From Marthasterias glacialis (taxonomy: Eukaryota > Echinodermata > Asteroidea > Forcipulatida > Asteriidae): a stretch of DNA of 64,000 bases. The first letter of the stretch is position 1; each line of letters starts with the position of its first letter. The notes under the pieces were generated by a model that was not told the DNA's origin, did no database searches, and was given only the letters and a program-made list of their open reading frames with translations. Position numbers and translations under genes: made by a program. The DNA lies in assembly GCA_911728455.2 (NCBI GenBank), contig OU452231.1, positions 11,218,078 to 11,282,077 of the forward strand, given 5' to 3'. Of this stretch, positions 1-12,700 are shown one piece after another.

Positions 1-99
1 TAAACGTTTGGGCGTCACTGTCGACAGGAAACTTTATTCTCAACATGTTGACGGCCGACAGTGATAAAAGCAAAGAGTGTGGATTTCAGAATTGAGGTA

Positions 100-945
100 C
101 AGTCATTTGACCAGTTCGGGATCATTGACCAGTTCCGGATCACTTTAACTTTGCATTGCCCCTCGATCATCAGTAAATTACTCTTCATGTGACCAATTTA
201 ATAAATGCAAAGAATAACATCCAATAAGATAACCCATTAAAATTCAAGTGTATAACATCATTGTTGAATAAATTATGACAAATTTTCTGAAGTTTGTCAG
301 TGACCGTATCGTTGTTTTTGAAACAAAAGGATGGTTCAAAAACGCTGTTCAAAATTCTCACCTTTCATATTTGAAGGTATGAGCAGATAAAGTTCATTTA
401 AAATGGATGCGTGAACAGTGTTAATGTAAATTTATTGAGCAGTCATCTGTTCTCTTTTGGTGAAAAAAAATGCATTTTTTGAGTCATTGCACCTTTGACC
501 AGTTCTGGATCACTCAACATTAAAGCAATGTAAATCTGTTAAAATCATACTTTTTAGAGCACTCAACACATACATTTTTACCGATATGTCGAGAAGTATA
601 AAACTATTTGAATAAATAGTTGTTAATAATATTACTTGTATTTTCAAGATGGAGGACAACATGTGCATTGATGCACAACAACTTTATTAATAGGAATGAG
701 GGTTTGCAATAAAAGTTCCTCTACTGATCCAGAATAAAAGCAACTGATCCAGAACTGGTAAAAAAGATGTCAATTCTCCTCTCAAAGCCCCTCCCAAGAT
801 ATACATATTTTTGGTCATTGACACTTGGTGACTTTTATGGCCTGTTTAGGTAAACTAATTGACATACTTCATTTAAAATTGTCGAAAAAGCTGCGATGGC
901 ACAGCGTGAATTCATAAAAATGATCCAGAACTGGTCAAATGACCG
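100..945. mobile_element. TA-flanked TIR DNA element (mariner-like, non-autonomous)
   Basis: The ends are inverted copies of CAGTCATTTGACCAGTTC (left) and CGGTCATTTGACCAGTTC (right, read on the minus strand). Each is flanked by TA (98-99 and 946-947), as expected for the TA target-site duplication of Tc1/mariner elements. The sub-motif GACCAGTTCYGGATCA recurs near positions 117, 131, 490 and, inverted, 742 and 922, in the manner of subterminal transposase-binding repeats. No transposase reading frame is visible, so it looks non-autonomous. The family assignment is inference; the inverted ends are seen directly. Confidence 0.7.
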
Positions 946-1084
946 TAGCCACATATCGAGCACCAAATGCGTGGATCTTGTCCCTTCTCACAGTAAACGG
1001 GTCGATCGGAAACGGGTGCAGCACGATAGGCGTACATGTTTGTTTTATTGTCCATTATGTGCATTGTGATAAGAATTACTAAGA

Positions 1085-1945
1085 TTACAAGGGGTAGGCC
1101 TAAGCCTTGATGTTCATTCTTTTGACTTTTCATGTATTTTGAGCCAAAACAAGGGGTTACCCTTGCTGTTCATTCCTTTGACATTTCATGGAATTTTATA
1201 CAAAATTACCAGGGGGTTAAAGTCTTGCGGCTGTTCTTGCCTTGACATTTCATGTAATTTTAACCAAAATTACAAGGGGTAACTAAGCCTTGCTGTTCAT
1301 TCCTTTAACATTTCATGCTATATTAGCCAAAATTACAAGGCCAGGGTAAGCCTTGCTGTACATCCCTTTGACTTTTAATGTATTTTCAGCTAAAATTACA
1401 AGGGGTAAGCTTTGCTGTTCATTCCTTTGACATTTCATGTAATTTTAGCCAAAATTACAAGGGGTGAGCCTTGCTGTTCATTCCTTTGACATTTCATGTA
1501 ATTTTAGCCAAAATTAAAATGGGTAAGCCTTGCTGTTCAGTCCTTTGACATTTCATGCAATATTAGCAAAAATTACAAGGGGCAAGCCTTGCTGTTCATT
1601 CCTTCGATATTTCGTGTTATTTTAGCTAAGACTACAAGGGGTAAGCCTTGCTGCACATTCCTTGGACATTTCATGTATTTTCAGCCAAAATTATAATGGG
1701 TCAGCCTTGCAGCACATTCCTTTGACAATTCATGTATTTTCAGCCAAAATTACAAGGGGAAAGAAAGCCTTGCCACAGTGCACATTCCTTTGACATTTCA
1801 TGTATTTTCAGCCAAAATTACAAGGGGTAACCCTTGCTTTTCATTCCTTTAACATTTCATGTACCTTTAGCCACAGTTACAAGGGTTAGGCCTTGCTGTT
1901 CATTCCTTTGACATTTTACGGAATTTTAGCCAAAATTACAAGGGG
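1085..1945. repeat. Minisatellite, about 59-bp unit, about 14 copies
   Basis: A head-to-tail array whose unit contains CCTTGCTGTTCATTCC, then TTTGACATTTCATG, then GCCAAAATTACAAGGGG. Neighbouring copies measured at 1412, 1471 and 1530 give a 59-bp period. Copies differ by scattered substitutions and small insertions of up to about 6 bp, so the array is old. It lies in the 3' flank of the whirlin gene. No coding potential is supported. Confidence 0.9.
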
Positions 1946-2872
1946 GATGACCTGCAGTGCTTAGTTTTTAACAGATAGTTTACTCATCAGCACAACTTTT
2001 GCTGTCATATGACCTGTAGTGTTGAGATTTTAGCTAGGAGCTAGCTAGACTGGGCCACTGTCTTTATCAAAAAATAAAGACAGGCATTTCTCTTATGAAC
2101 CCACTGGTTTCATTGTTATGCAGTGATTCATTACTACCAGACTTACAGCGATATAACATGTACATGTTCAGTGTAGCATGTGGGTACACACAGTATAATG
2201 GCATGCGCAGTCAAAATTCGGCATGAACGTGGAGGATTCAAAGGCCGATATCTGGCGTTGTTCATGAGCCTCGCGGTATAACGTCAGATGTTCAGGCTAC
2301 GAGCTAGTGAGATTACTATTCCTACCTGTGTCGACACATGGATGACCTGTCTGTAGTGTTTGGAGTGTAGCAGTGAGTTTACCAATGATCCGCACAACAT
2401 TGATACTAAATGTATTTTGACAAAACTAATGTCTTGTTTATTATCTATAATAAAGCATTCAGTGCTTGTAAGGAATTCTAATACATACAGCCAAATTATT
2501 TCATAGAAAATACAAATATACAGAAAGAATAGAGATTTTTTTGTTTCAGTATAAAGTTTTATATTAAATAGATATCTGTGAAAGATCCAGGAAATTGAAA
2601 GACTTTGAATATTTTTCTGAATATGATATCGACAGGGCTATGAGAATACTTTTACAAAAATACACTAAAGCAAAACTTAGATTTTAAAATTAACAAAGTT
2701 TGTTCAGTAAAATGTAAGAGGAAAAGGCACAAGTTGAAAAGTAAAATGACATACCAGCCTCAAAATAATGTTAATGACTAGTTCATGCTGTAACATGCAA
2801 AGAAGCAAACTTTGACTGTGAGCTAGATTCAAGTTTTTAGAAATGCGCATGGAATCCCAGGCCCGTTGTTAA

Positions 2873-3226
2873 AGCCCCAGATCAACATTGGTAAGAAGAA
2901 AAACAAACGTTCACAAATTTACATATACCCCACACGGTATAAAGATAATGATGGTAGAAATTTTTCCTTGAAATGTTGCTGCCTGAAGTGTTATCGTTTT
3001 TAAATAAAAACTGAAATAAGATCCAAAATAAGTTTTCGTCTCAGTGAGAGGAAAACTCTGCCTATAGGAATGTGTACAATAATGCTAAATGCATTTTTAC
3101 CGTTTTCTCGCAAATGAAACAACAAAATGAGCTGATATTTTCACAGGTTGGTTTTCCTACAAATATCTTGATTTGTGCAAAGAATGGAAGCATTTCTAGT
3201 CAGATTACCAGTGTTGAGCTGGGGCT
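2873..3226. mobile_element. MITE with TTAA target duplication
   Basis: Inverted ends AGCCCCAGATCAACATTGG (left) and AGCCCCAGCTCAACACTGG (right, minus strand) are each immediately flanked by TTAA (2869-2872 and 3227-3230). The 354-bp body has no reading frame. TTAA duplications are characteristic of the piggyBac and Kolobok superfamilies, so this is probably a non-autonomous relative of one of them. Confidence 0.75.
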
Positions 3227-3230
3227 TTAA

Positions 3231-6200
3231 TATAACACCTGGCCAGCATCATGCTGTTGGGCATTGTAGCATTTGGGTGAAATATGGACACAGCTCTTTT
3301 TTTGAACACCCTGTTCTGAATTTGGTAATCCTACATTAAATTTAACTTACATGTAAAAGTACTGTACATGAACAATTTGGTTGACCTGTGTTTTACTTAC
3401 AGTACATTTGGATGCTTCATTTGACAAACCCTTGCCATGTCTGTAACCTCTTCGTCATTTCATCAATGTTTTTGCTAGAAAGGTTCAAATGTATAAATGC
3501 CTAGGCCACAACACAAATTCTTATGGTAATACCGTACTGACAACTTAATTTTAGACAAATCGACAAATCTTGGTGCCTTGTGAAATCGACCCCTGAATTT
3601 GACAGAATAATCAAATTACTCCCAACAATTCAACAGCTGTTTCGGAAAATATTTCAGTTGCAACGAAAATTTACTATTTCATAAAAGGCCTAGACCAGAC
3701 AGATTTAATGCTGATTTCAATTTTACAGCACTTGAATACTTAAACAAGCATAGAGTAGGCACTGTACACAAGCTGTTGAATATTGCTACAAGCCTCTCTG
3801 GAAAAAGAAAAAGCTATAAATACTTGCGATAAATTTAAGTAAATGCTCGTCATATCACTATCCAGGTTTTTTTTCTCCAATAATGCATCAATTTCACATT
3901 TTCACAGATATGGACTGACCTTTTTCACGCTCACATTAGACTTTGTGGTAACTTAAACTGGGTTTATGTCAACAGTATGATGTGTTAAACCAAAGACAAC
4001 TTAACGTTTTAAGCCCGATACGAATACAGCCCATATCTGCCCAACTACGGAATTTCCCACAGAACACACAAACACTGCAAATGCCTCACAAGGGGAAAAC
4101 TGAACTATAAGTTAGTGTCTTTCTTTATAATCTTGTTAAAAGTAACACCACATTAAAAAGAACTAAGTGCTCTTTCCACAGTAATCAGTTTGTTGGGGTT
4201 ATGTTTGCAAGGCTGTAAGTAATGAAATGTTTATTGTAAAGCAGCAATGAGCTCCACTTGGGTTTAGACAGGCACAATGTTTGTACTGTGACCAGTCAGA
4301 TGGGTATGGGTTAATAAGTGTTCAGCCTTACATCTACTGCACCAGGATAATGGTTCATTCTAAAATAGTCTTTTTCCTTTAACAAAAAAAAATAATATTT
4401 AGGAACTTCAGCCATTGAGAATGAAACAATATTTGAAGGCATTTGTTTACACGTGATATAAAAAATAACCTTTCTTCTTATGAAAAGATTAACTTATTTC
4501 AGTAGTTCAGTTCTCAGAATTATTCATTGTTCATGTGGAATGATAGGCAGCTTTGATGGAAAGGCACTTTGCATACAAACATGGAGTTATAAAAGCAGTA
4601 TTAAAACAATTAAAAATGCACTGCATTCTGTAGTAGAAGAGGTAGACAGAAATGTTACCACATACAGTTCAGTAAATTTGATCAGAATTTTATCATATTT
4701 TACAATTCATAAACCATTTAGAAGTTAAAGTTGGATCGCGTGATTTGCAACAGATTTTGGCAGACGATGCTGTTTCAAAATGGAAAACAGAAACTACTTC
4801 AGCATGCGCCATGCACAATGTATGGAATACTTGTAACAAGCAATTTTTCTGTACATGGTTGTGGCTCCTGACAATACCTCATTTGTATCTTTTAACTATC
4901 ACTAATCATTGACGGATTTGTTTCATTCAGTATCTCAAATGAAAGTTCCTTGCCTAAAGGAAAATATAGCCATCTACAAAATTAATGTACTAACCAATTT
5001 TTTGTCGGCAACTTGGCAAAAATATCAGGTGATGCAACTTTAACTTCCTGACGAGATGACTTTGCCATTGAGCAACAGAAAACAACTTGCAGGAAAATTA
5101 AAACCACCAAAATGAGATCTGCAATATTTTGTAAATATAATGCCGTATCCCAGTTAGTGGCTGTGGCTGCAACTGTCAACGCATGGCGAGGCAATCCAGC
5201 TGTAGCCATAGCTGTAGCCACCAATTAAGACACGGCCTGACACTGTTTCGAAAATACAATGCTGTTGTTCGGGTATAAAGTCTTAATAAGTAATGGGTTG
5301 GTTTCAAACAAACAATTCAGTTAAAATGTCAAATTTAAAATGAAGTAATAACAGTGTCAATAAAGGACTTCATTTACCAAAATTATACTCACAACTGCCC
5401 CCTGGATTTACCAAGAATACCCTGCTGTACATTACCTCAAATACAAACAAGCACACACATGTCAAACGCAAACTATATTTACAAACAGTTCTAAATATAT
5501 GACATAATCAGAAATTATACAATAAAAAACCAAAAACTGACTCCAATGAGGACATAGTCATAAATTAAGAATCCAAACAGAATTTAAACTGTTAACAAAC
5601 TAACAAATAACACTAATTTTACTAATAAAAATATTAAGTAGTGAAATACTATTACTGAGGCAGCAAAATATTAAGGCACACACCAATTGATAACTATTGT
5701 TCAATTATAAACAACATTGTCTTTGTTGTTTTGTTCGATTCTGGCATTATTGTTTACTACAAAAGATAGTTTTATCAAAAAGGTAATAAAACGATACTGC
5801 TTTAAGTATACCCCTTGCAAAGACTGCCAACACTTAGGTCAATCAAGAAAATGTGTTCGTGATAGGTCTCCCTTTGACCTCTGTGAGGGCGCTGTTTGAG
5901 CTTGTGACACAATGTGCAAGGGGTCTACATGATAGATTAAAAAACATATATTTGGTCCAAGGCACGGATACATGTTCAAAAATTTTCAGCAAAACAAACT
6001 ATCAAAATTAGTGGATACTTGGGGTCAACATAAGTGCCACTCGAACATTTTTAAGTCAAGGGATAGTACATTGATGGTACATCATTGGTCTAATGAAAAT
6101 AACATGTTAAAAAAACAGCCGTCATCACAATGGGTAAGCTATTTGTGAAAACAGCTTAAAGCAGTCTATAGATTCATTTTGTCATATAATTTTCGTTCAT

Positions 6201-6554
6201 TTGTCAGTTTGTCATCAAACTTTATCTATCCCCTAAATTAGCATTATTGTTCTGTTGTACAGTGGTGTTGTAGCCAATGCTGTGTAGTCAATATGTTGGG
6301 GGCAGGTCTTAATGGATAGGTCTATTGGAAAAGTAGCCATGGTTTTTGAGTAATTCTGTCATTAATTTTGTCAACCCAAATATTACAAAAACTGAAGACT
6401 TGATAAAAATATAATTACTAAACAATAATGACTGACCTAAAAGTAAGCAAGATATGAGACAAAAAATAAATAAAAATACTTGCTGTTGGATTCCAATGGA
6501 TTTGAAGAGGGGTGAGGGTTATTTAGATGACCTCTGACCTCATGATGACCTTGA
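3231..6554. other. Whirlin 3' flank / probable 3' UTR, no gene seen
   Basis: AT-rich sequence without convincing reading frames. The part nearest 6554 should be the whirlin 3' UTR on the minus strand, but I could not fix a poly(A) site. About 5140-5235 holds a half copy of the GGCTN-rich MITE family also seen near 54.9-55.03 kb, sharing the phrase GACACGGCCT. Nothing else stands out. Confidence 0.5.
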
Positions 6555-6710
6555 TTACAGATGAGTGTCTAGTTCAGGTGTCTGCTTGATGACAAACTCA
6601 ATGGTTGACTTGTTCTTGTCATGATATGCTTTCCTGATGATGTCCACAGCTTGAGGGTGGCTCACACTGAGTAGAGACTCACCGTCAACAGACAGAACCT
6701 CAAAGCCGGC
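6555..6710 (-). CDS. WHRN: WHRN exon 17: end of PDZ3 and stop
   Basis: Residues 1288-1338 and the TAA at 6555-6557. Contains [19 protein letters not shown] and the final strand TIEFVIKQ. The last four residues DTHL form a class I PDZ-binding motif, unlike the NVML ending of human whirlin. The acceptor is ATATAG. Confidence 0.93.
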   Translation of the reverse strand, partial: AGFEVLSVDGESLLSVSHPQAVDIIRKAYHDKNKSTIEFVIKQTPELDTHL

Positions 6711-9700
6711 CTATATGGGAGAGCATAAGACTCAAAGGGTCAAGGATAACAATTATAGAGAGAATGTAAGCACTAAGGTGGTGAAATTGCCTTTCTGAAA
6801 TTACTTAAAGAGACTTTGGAAGGATAGGTCGCAGCAGACTTACCAGGTAAATTTCCATTGTTTGCGTAGTTCTGATCATGCGCACATATCTGAGAACCAT
6901 GGATTTACCTGGTAAGTCTGCTGCCACCTAGTACATTGTTGTATATCTCCCGAGACTGATCTTCAGACCACTTTTGTACTCGAAACCCCGCTGTCTTCAT
7001 CACCATCTCTGTCTCCATTTCAGATGCTGAAAATCTGGTAACCGGAAGTAGACCGAGACCAGGGTCCACACAGAGTATGCACAAAGATCGCCAAAGAAAA
7101 ATCTAGCTTCGCAGAAACCAACAACCAGCTGTAAACAGATTTGTAGTTCACAATGCTGTCGCTGGTCCCCCTATTTTTTTCCTTCAAATTTTAAGAGTGA
7201 TTTTGCTCTCACCTGGAGGGTTCCATCATCTGATGCTGCTCCCCCTGGAAAAATGCGATCAATTCTAACCTCCGGCTGATTTTTGCTATCATTTCCTCCA
7301 GAGATGCTGATTCCTGGGGGAGGGGGGGGGGTTACAAATGAAAACAGTTAGAGCAGACAACAGAGTTTTAAGATCCGGACCAATGTAAACCCGAGTCTTA
7401 GCACTGTACATGTACATAAAATACACAAAGTATCACTTGGCATAAGGATTTGAAAGTTTAAGCTATTTCCTGAAACGCTCTAGGAATAAGAGCATCAAAA
7501 ACCTCTGATAAAATCCATAGTTTTAAATGGCCAATGGACAAAAGTGGTACAGAGCTATGGTCCTCAAGTCCTCAAATTATGAGTTTCAATTCTGCCCAGT
7601 TGATCACATCCTTTCAAAAATCCCTTCTTTAAAGATGTGTTTGAGCCTGTTAGTTTATTTTCAACATTTCAACAAATGTGGTCTGGTAAGAAAACTTGTT
7701 GAGCATCACTGCATGACATGATGTATGTCCCTGACATAATCACAATATTCTTATTAAGGTAACAACATTAGCAAGAATATCTTTCTTAGAAATTCCTTGA
7801 AGGTTTTCATGTACATAAAATACACAAAGTATCACGTAAAATACACAAAGTATCACCTTGAAGGTTTTCATAGAATGTACCTTTTTCCAAACTGACTTAC
7901 AACCTTACGGTACTCCATGATGTACAAGAATACTGTATAATTTCCTACTGTATAATATTGGAGCAACATGGCCAAGCGTTATATTGCACCAGACTCAAGA
8001 TCTGGTGTTGTCAGAGAGTGGGTTTAAGTCCCGGTCATGGCACTTGAGCAAGACACTTTTCACCATAATTGCTTCATCCTTTGGATGGGACATTAAGTCA
8101 TACGTCCTGTGTGTTGCGTAGTGCTGGTTTAGGGAGCGTCTCAAAAGTCAGGCACGTCCTAGGCGCAAAAGAATGTTTTCGTGGACATAGGCCAGCAATC
8201 CAGTGGACTGCCAGAGCATTTTACTGGACTGAGAAATTGTGCCGAACTTCGATAACATTTTATGCGAGTATGAACACATTTGCATTTTGAACGTTTTAAC
8301 CAAATGTTCCAGCTTTTAGACACCCATAGATAAAGTGCTTTATCTTCCAGTACACGCAAATCTTCCAATCAGATAGCTCAACAGGAGTGTGATAATAAAC
8401 CATATCATTCTCCCAATAGTCTATATTGCACTCTGCGTATTTTGAGTATCATGCATCACGCTCCATAAACATAGAGTGCAAAATGATGTTCCAAAATTTG
8501 CACTTTGCAAGTTTCAGCCTCCTGGGATATGGGATGCAGAAGCGCTATAATTTCCGTATTCCACTCGCACTTGTGCGATAACTTATAGAATAAAAACTGC
8601 ATATTAAATATTATTATTACAAAAACGCATCTAAATGTACACAAAACACTCAACCCCGCCAGCTGCATTGACACTCACCAAGTGATGGTCTGTTTTTAGT
8701 GAGCGACACCGTCATGGTCTCCATCTGTGCATTGAGTTGCTCAACAGTGTTGCCATCTTTGGATATATCATTCTTGGCTGGTGGCTCCTGACTGGAATTA
8801 ATCTCCTTAGATGCAGATGATCCTCCTAGATTGATGTCCTCTATGTCCATGTAGTCACTGCTTATCTTCCTCTTCGCCACGCTGGGGGCTTCGTCTTTGC
8901 GGAAACTGTTCTTCCTGTGTCATAAAAACGATAAGTTGACTTTCTAGTGAGGTTTGCGGTAACACCATGTAAAAAAAAAAATGTCTATGAGTTGTGGTGG
9001 TTCTGAAAAGAGCCAGTGGTATACATCTGGGTTTTTCGATCAGTAAGCTCTGATTGTCTTCAGGAAAAAGCTGAACTCTTTAGTTGACCAACACACAACT
9101 GGTCATCACTAATTCTCATTCAAATCAATAGAACTCTGGAACAGCTTTACTTCACCACAAAATAGTTGAAGCAACAACAAAAAATCTTCAGAAAATTATT
9201 AATATTATAACTTTCACTATCATAGAAAGAGATTTTTTCTGAGGGCTGTCAGTTTATGAAAAGTAAAATAGTTTAAATCAACTTAATCATTTAAATTAGC
9301 TTATTCTTACAGAATGCTCTTCTTTGATGGTAGCGGTGAGCCTCTGTACTCAGTGAAGGTCACTTTGAATGGACTTCGACGGCCACTCTCTGATCCCTCT
9401 GAACCGTCGAAAGAACCTTCCACTGACAAGCTGTTCCTGGCTGACTGGTTACTTCTCTTTCTACTCAGATCAACCTTAGCATAGATCGGCTCAGTGGTAG
9501 ACAGATCAATGCCACTGTTAGGAGGGGTTTTGGGGACTGTAGGAGATACCAAACCCTCTGAGGAGATGGGAGTTGGTGGTAGGGACATGTCGCTGGTTGC
9601 GCTTATTGGAGAAAAGGTGTTAGGGGAGGACCAGGCGGGAGAGGTAGCATTCGAGTGATTGCCAATGTCCTGGTGATAATTGTTTGTCCCTACCAGACTG

Positions 9701-12700
9701 TACAGTCCACTTTTGTTGGGTTTTATCTTGACATCTGCTGCATCACTGTTTGATGAGTCGTCATCGTCAAACTTAGGCAGCTCAACATCCTCATCGCTGT
9801 CATCAAGCCCGCAGATGTCTTCATCGTAGATTTTTGTCGGTTCTTTGTTAGACATGTTGTCTTCAAGACTGTCATCCTCAATGTTGGGAAGCATCCAATT
9901 AGCTCCTCCTTCATCCCCACTGTCAATCTGTGACAAGTACACATGAGGTATCAAGTCTGGATCTGAAGTCTCTCTCGAGTCCTTCTCTGTGTGTTCATCT
10001 CCCGATCCAAAGCCAGACTCCCTTCCCACCCTTTCTTTTGGACCTCCCGTCGCACCACTTGATGAACCCTGTTGATGACCTTCTAAGGTTACTGGTGACT
10101 TTTCAACGGTAACTTCTCTAACTGCAACGACAATCTCATCCTCCCAGTTTGAGTTTACAATGTCGGTCCATAAACCCTGTTTGGCTTTCGGCTCTTTTGG
10201 TGACGATGGTACATTTAAGATCTTCTGGCTCTGATTTGAATCAGGCGAATCTGACTTGGACTGCGGACTGATGAAGTCATTTGTGGGTTTTTTTTCGAAG
10301 AGAGACATGACGATGTCGCTGTTGTCCAAGGAGTTGGTGTCGGCAGCTGGATTACTGTCTCCATCTTCTTCCTCTTCACTTTCTTCCGAGACCTCCTTTA
10401 GGTTTTCCATGCGAAGTTCCTCAAGCTCTTTTTGTCGCCGTTTGTCCTGCTGGATATCCTCAGGGGTTTGCAGGAAAAACTTGCCCTCGTGATCTACAAA
10501 AGGAAAGTCAAATTTCTTTGAGTATTTACTTCAGAGCAATTCTTTTGGTTTCATCATTTTGCATTTTCACGTCCGTTAGGCTCAAATCAACTACTGGTCA
10601 CAAAAAAAGTATTGTTTTCAATTCTATTGCATATTAATTATATTAATCATACACACATACACAGATCCCTGTAATTTGATTGCGTCACTTGTCTTCCATT
10701 ATTTTGACATATATACTCCCATAACACTCCCAAATTTAGTACTGTCCAATCCACCCGTTTATCCAAACGAGGTAAGGTTGGTGTCTACATTGAGTCATCC
10801 ACATTGTTTAGAAGGTTTTTTTTTTTTTTGAATTTTCAGAGTGTGGGTTGGACGAGTTTCTGTGTCTATCTTGTGTATATTGTAAAAAAAAAAAAATCAA
10901 AATGACAAGGATCTATGTGAGAGTTACATAAAACAAATATTTAATGCATTTCATTTGTGCATTGTCGCCGAAAATTAATAACTTGGTGAAATCTGGCTTG
11001 TCCATTTTACTTTGTGATCATATTGAGACAATGCACTCAAATACATCCAATATTTGTATATTATACATTAAGGTACTACATGTATACAGGACTGGTAAAG
11101 CTGATAGTGCAGGTTTTGATACAGTTTTCTCGAATATGACAGCATTTCAGAGGGAAATATTTCACAGAAAAATAGGTGCTAATATTAACTTCATAAACAG
11201 TGAGCTTTCATACCGAAACTAAACAATAATGCTTTTATCCTTACCAATCCTGTATAGTTCCTTAAGCAAAGCCAATTAATGCTCCAAATCAGAACTTTAT
11301 AATGGTGGATCAATCCTCTTTTTATCTCATTAACCCTAGCAGTCTCCCTGGCCGATTAAATCAAATTTTTGCCCTGTGTATTGACAGTGCCAATTACATG
11401 TTGATTGGAAAAGTCCAAGATTTCAGCATACCATGGTGATTATTGGCTGTGGCTATCTGCCAAGGTTTGGTCCATTCATGGTGAAGAAATTCCATAATTT
11501 CTCGCAAGAGAACAAAAAACATGGTGCATTTTATGAGAATGTTTACTGCCTTAACTTTGTCTGGTCAGGGTTTCATTGTAACAGATATATTATTCTCAAA
11601 AGAAAATTCTTCCGTTAGTTCTGAGAAGTTCTGAAAAAATAATATCACGCAGAGGCACGTTCGATTTTGTTTAATACTGTCGTGAAGTGGTTCATACAGA
11701 GCACTTGCAAGGGTTATAAGCAAATTCTGTATCAGTCTGGCTCTTTTGTTGTAATATCCTTTTTAGTATTCAGCACACAGGGAACAACACAATGATGGTG
11801 GCAGCTTGAAAGATGTCTCGTAAACATACCTGTCTTGGTTTCAAGAATGGTCTTCTTTGGTTTGCCGATTGAGTTACGTCTCATAGAATGAATTGGTTGA
11901 GAAGGATCTGATGAGAAAACAAGACCAAAAACCAAAAATGTTGTTAGATCCCACAAACTAGCAATCCAGGTCAAAGGTCAGATGTCAAAACCCCAAGCAT
12001 CTTGTTGTAAACCAAATGGCATTATGCATAATAGCCTCAGTACTTTGAGTGAATAGCACTCATAGTGAAAAACACAAGCAATGACAGCCCAAGCGTCATT
12101 TTTGTTAACAGCCAAATGCAATCTTCCAATAGCATGAGCACACCACCACATAACCATATGATTTGGTTTTACCCTTACACCGATGTACAAGCACTGTATA
12201 CTCAGTAATTTCTGAGTCCTTTAGAAAAACACAATCCACAAGCTACTCAGGTGGGATTTAAACAAATTTAAATTTCCCTCAAGCAGCCCCATGATGACCA
12301 CTCAGCAATGTGGGTTTGTGGACTTTCAGACCACTACCAGAATCCAGTAATACACCAAAATGAAAGACTGAACCTGCGCCAGACACCAAAAAGAACAAAT
12401 CTAAACCAGTCATGCAAGAAAAACATGTTTTTATGAGTTAATATACTGCAGTGGTAACACCAATGATTATGCATGTATCTAACTTTGCTGTGTAGAATTG
12501 TTGATATAAGAACTTGTCTTGCTGTTTGTCTACTTCTGCGGAGTAGATCAGGAGACTACCTACATGTTGTTTAGATGAGAACATGTTTTGATGTTTATCT
12601 ACTGCCGCAGAGTAGATTGGGAAATCAAGAGACTACCTAGTTCACATAAGAACTTGTCTTGCTGTTTTTCTACTGCCACTGAGCAGATTGGCAAATTGGG

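Noticed and set aside
1085-1945. Regular 59-bp repeats suggestive of a CRISPR-like array
   Set aside because: There are no unique spacers between conserved repeats, the whole unit repeats with drift, and the surroundings are clearly animal nuclear DNA.
8650-8880. Extension of WHRN exon 15 past 8679 to an in-frame stop
   Set aside because: The GTGAGT donor at 8677-8678 joins in phase to the PDZ3 core in exon 16, which the extension would lose.
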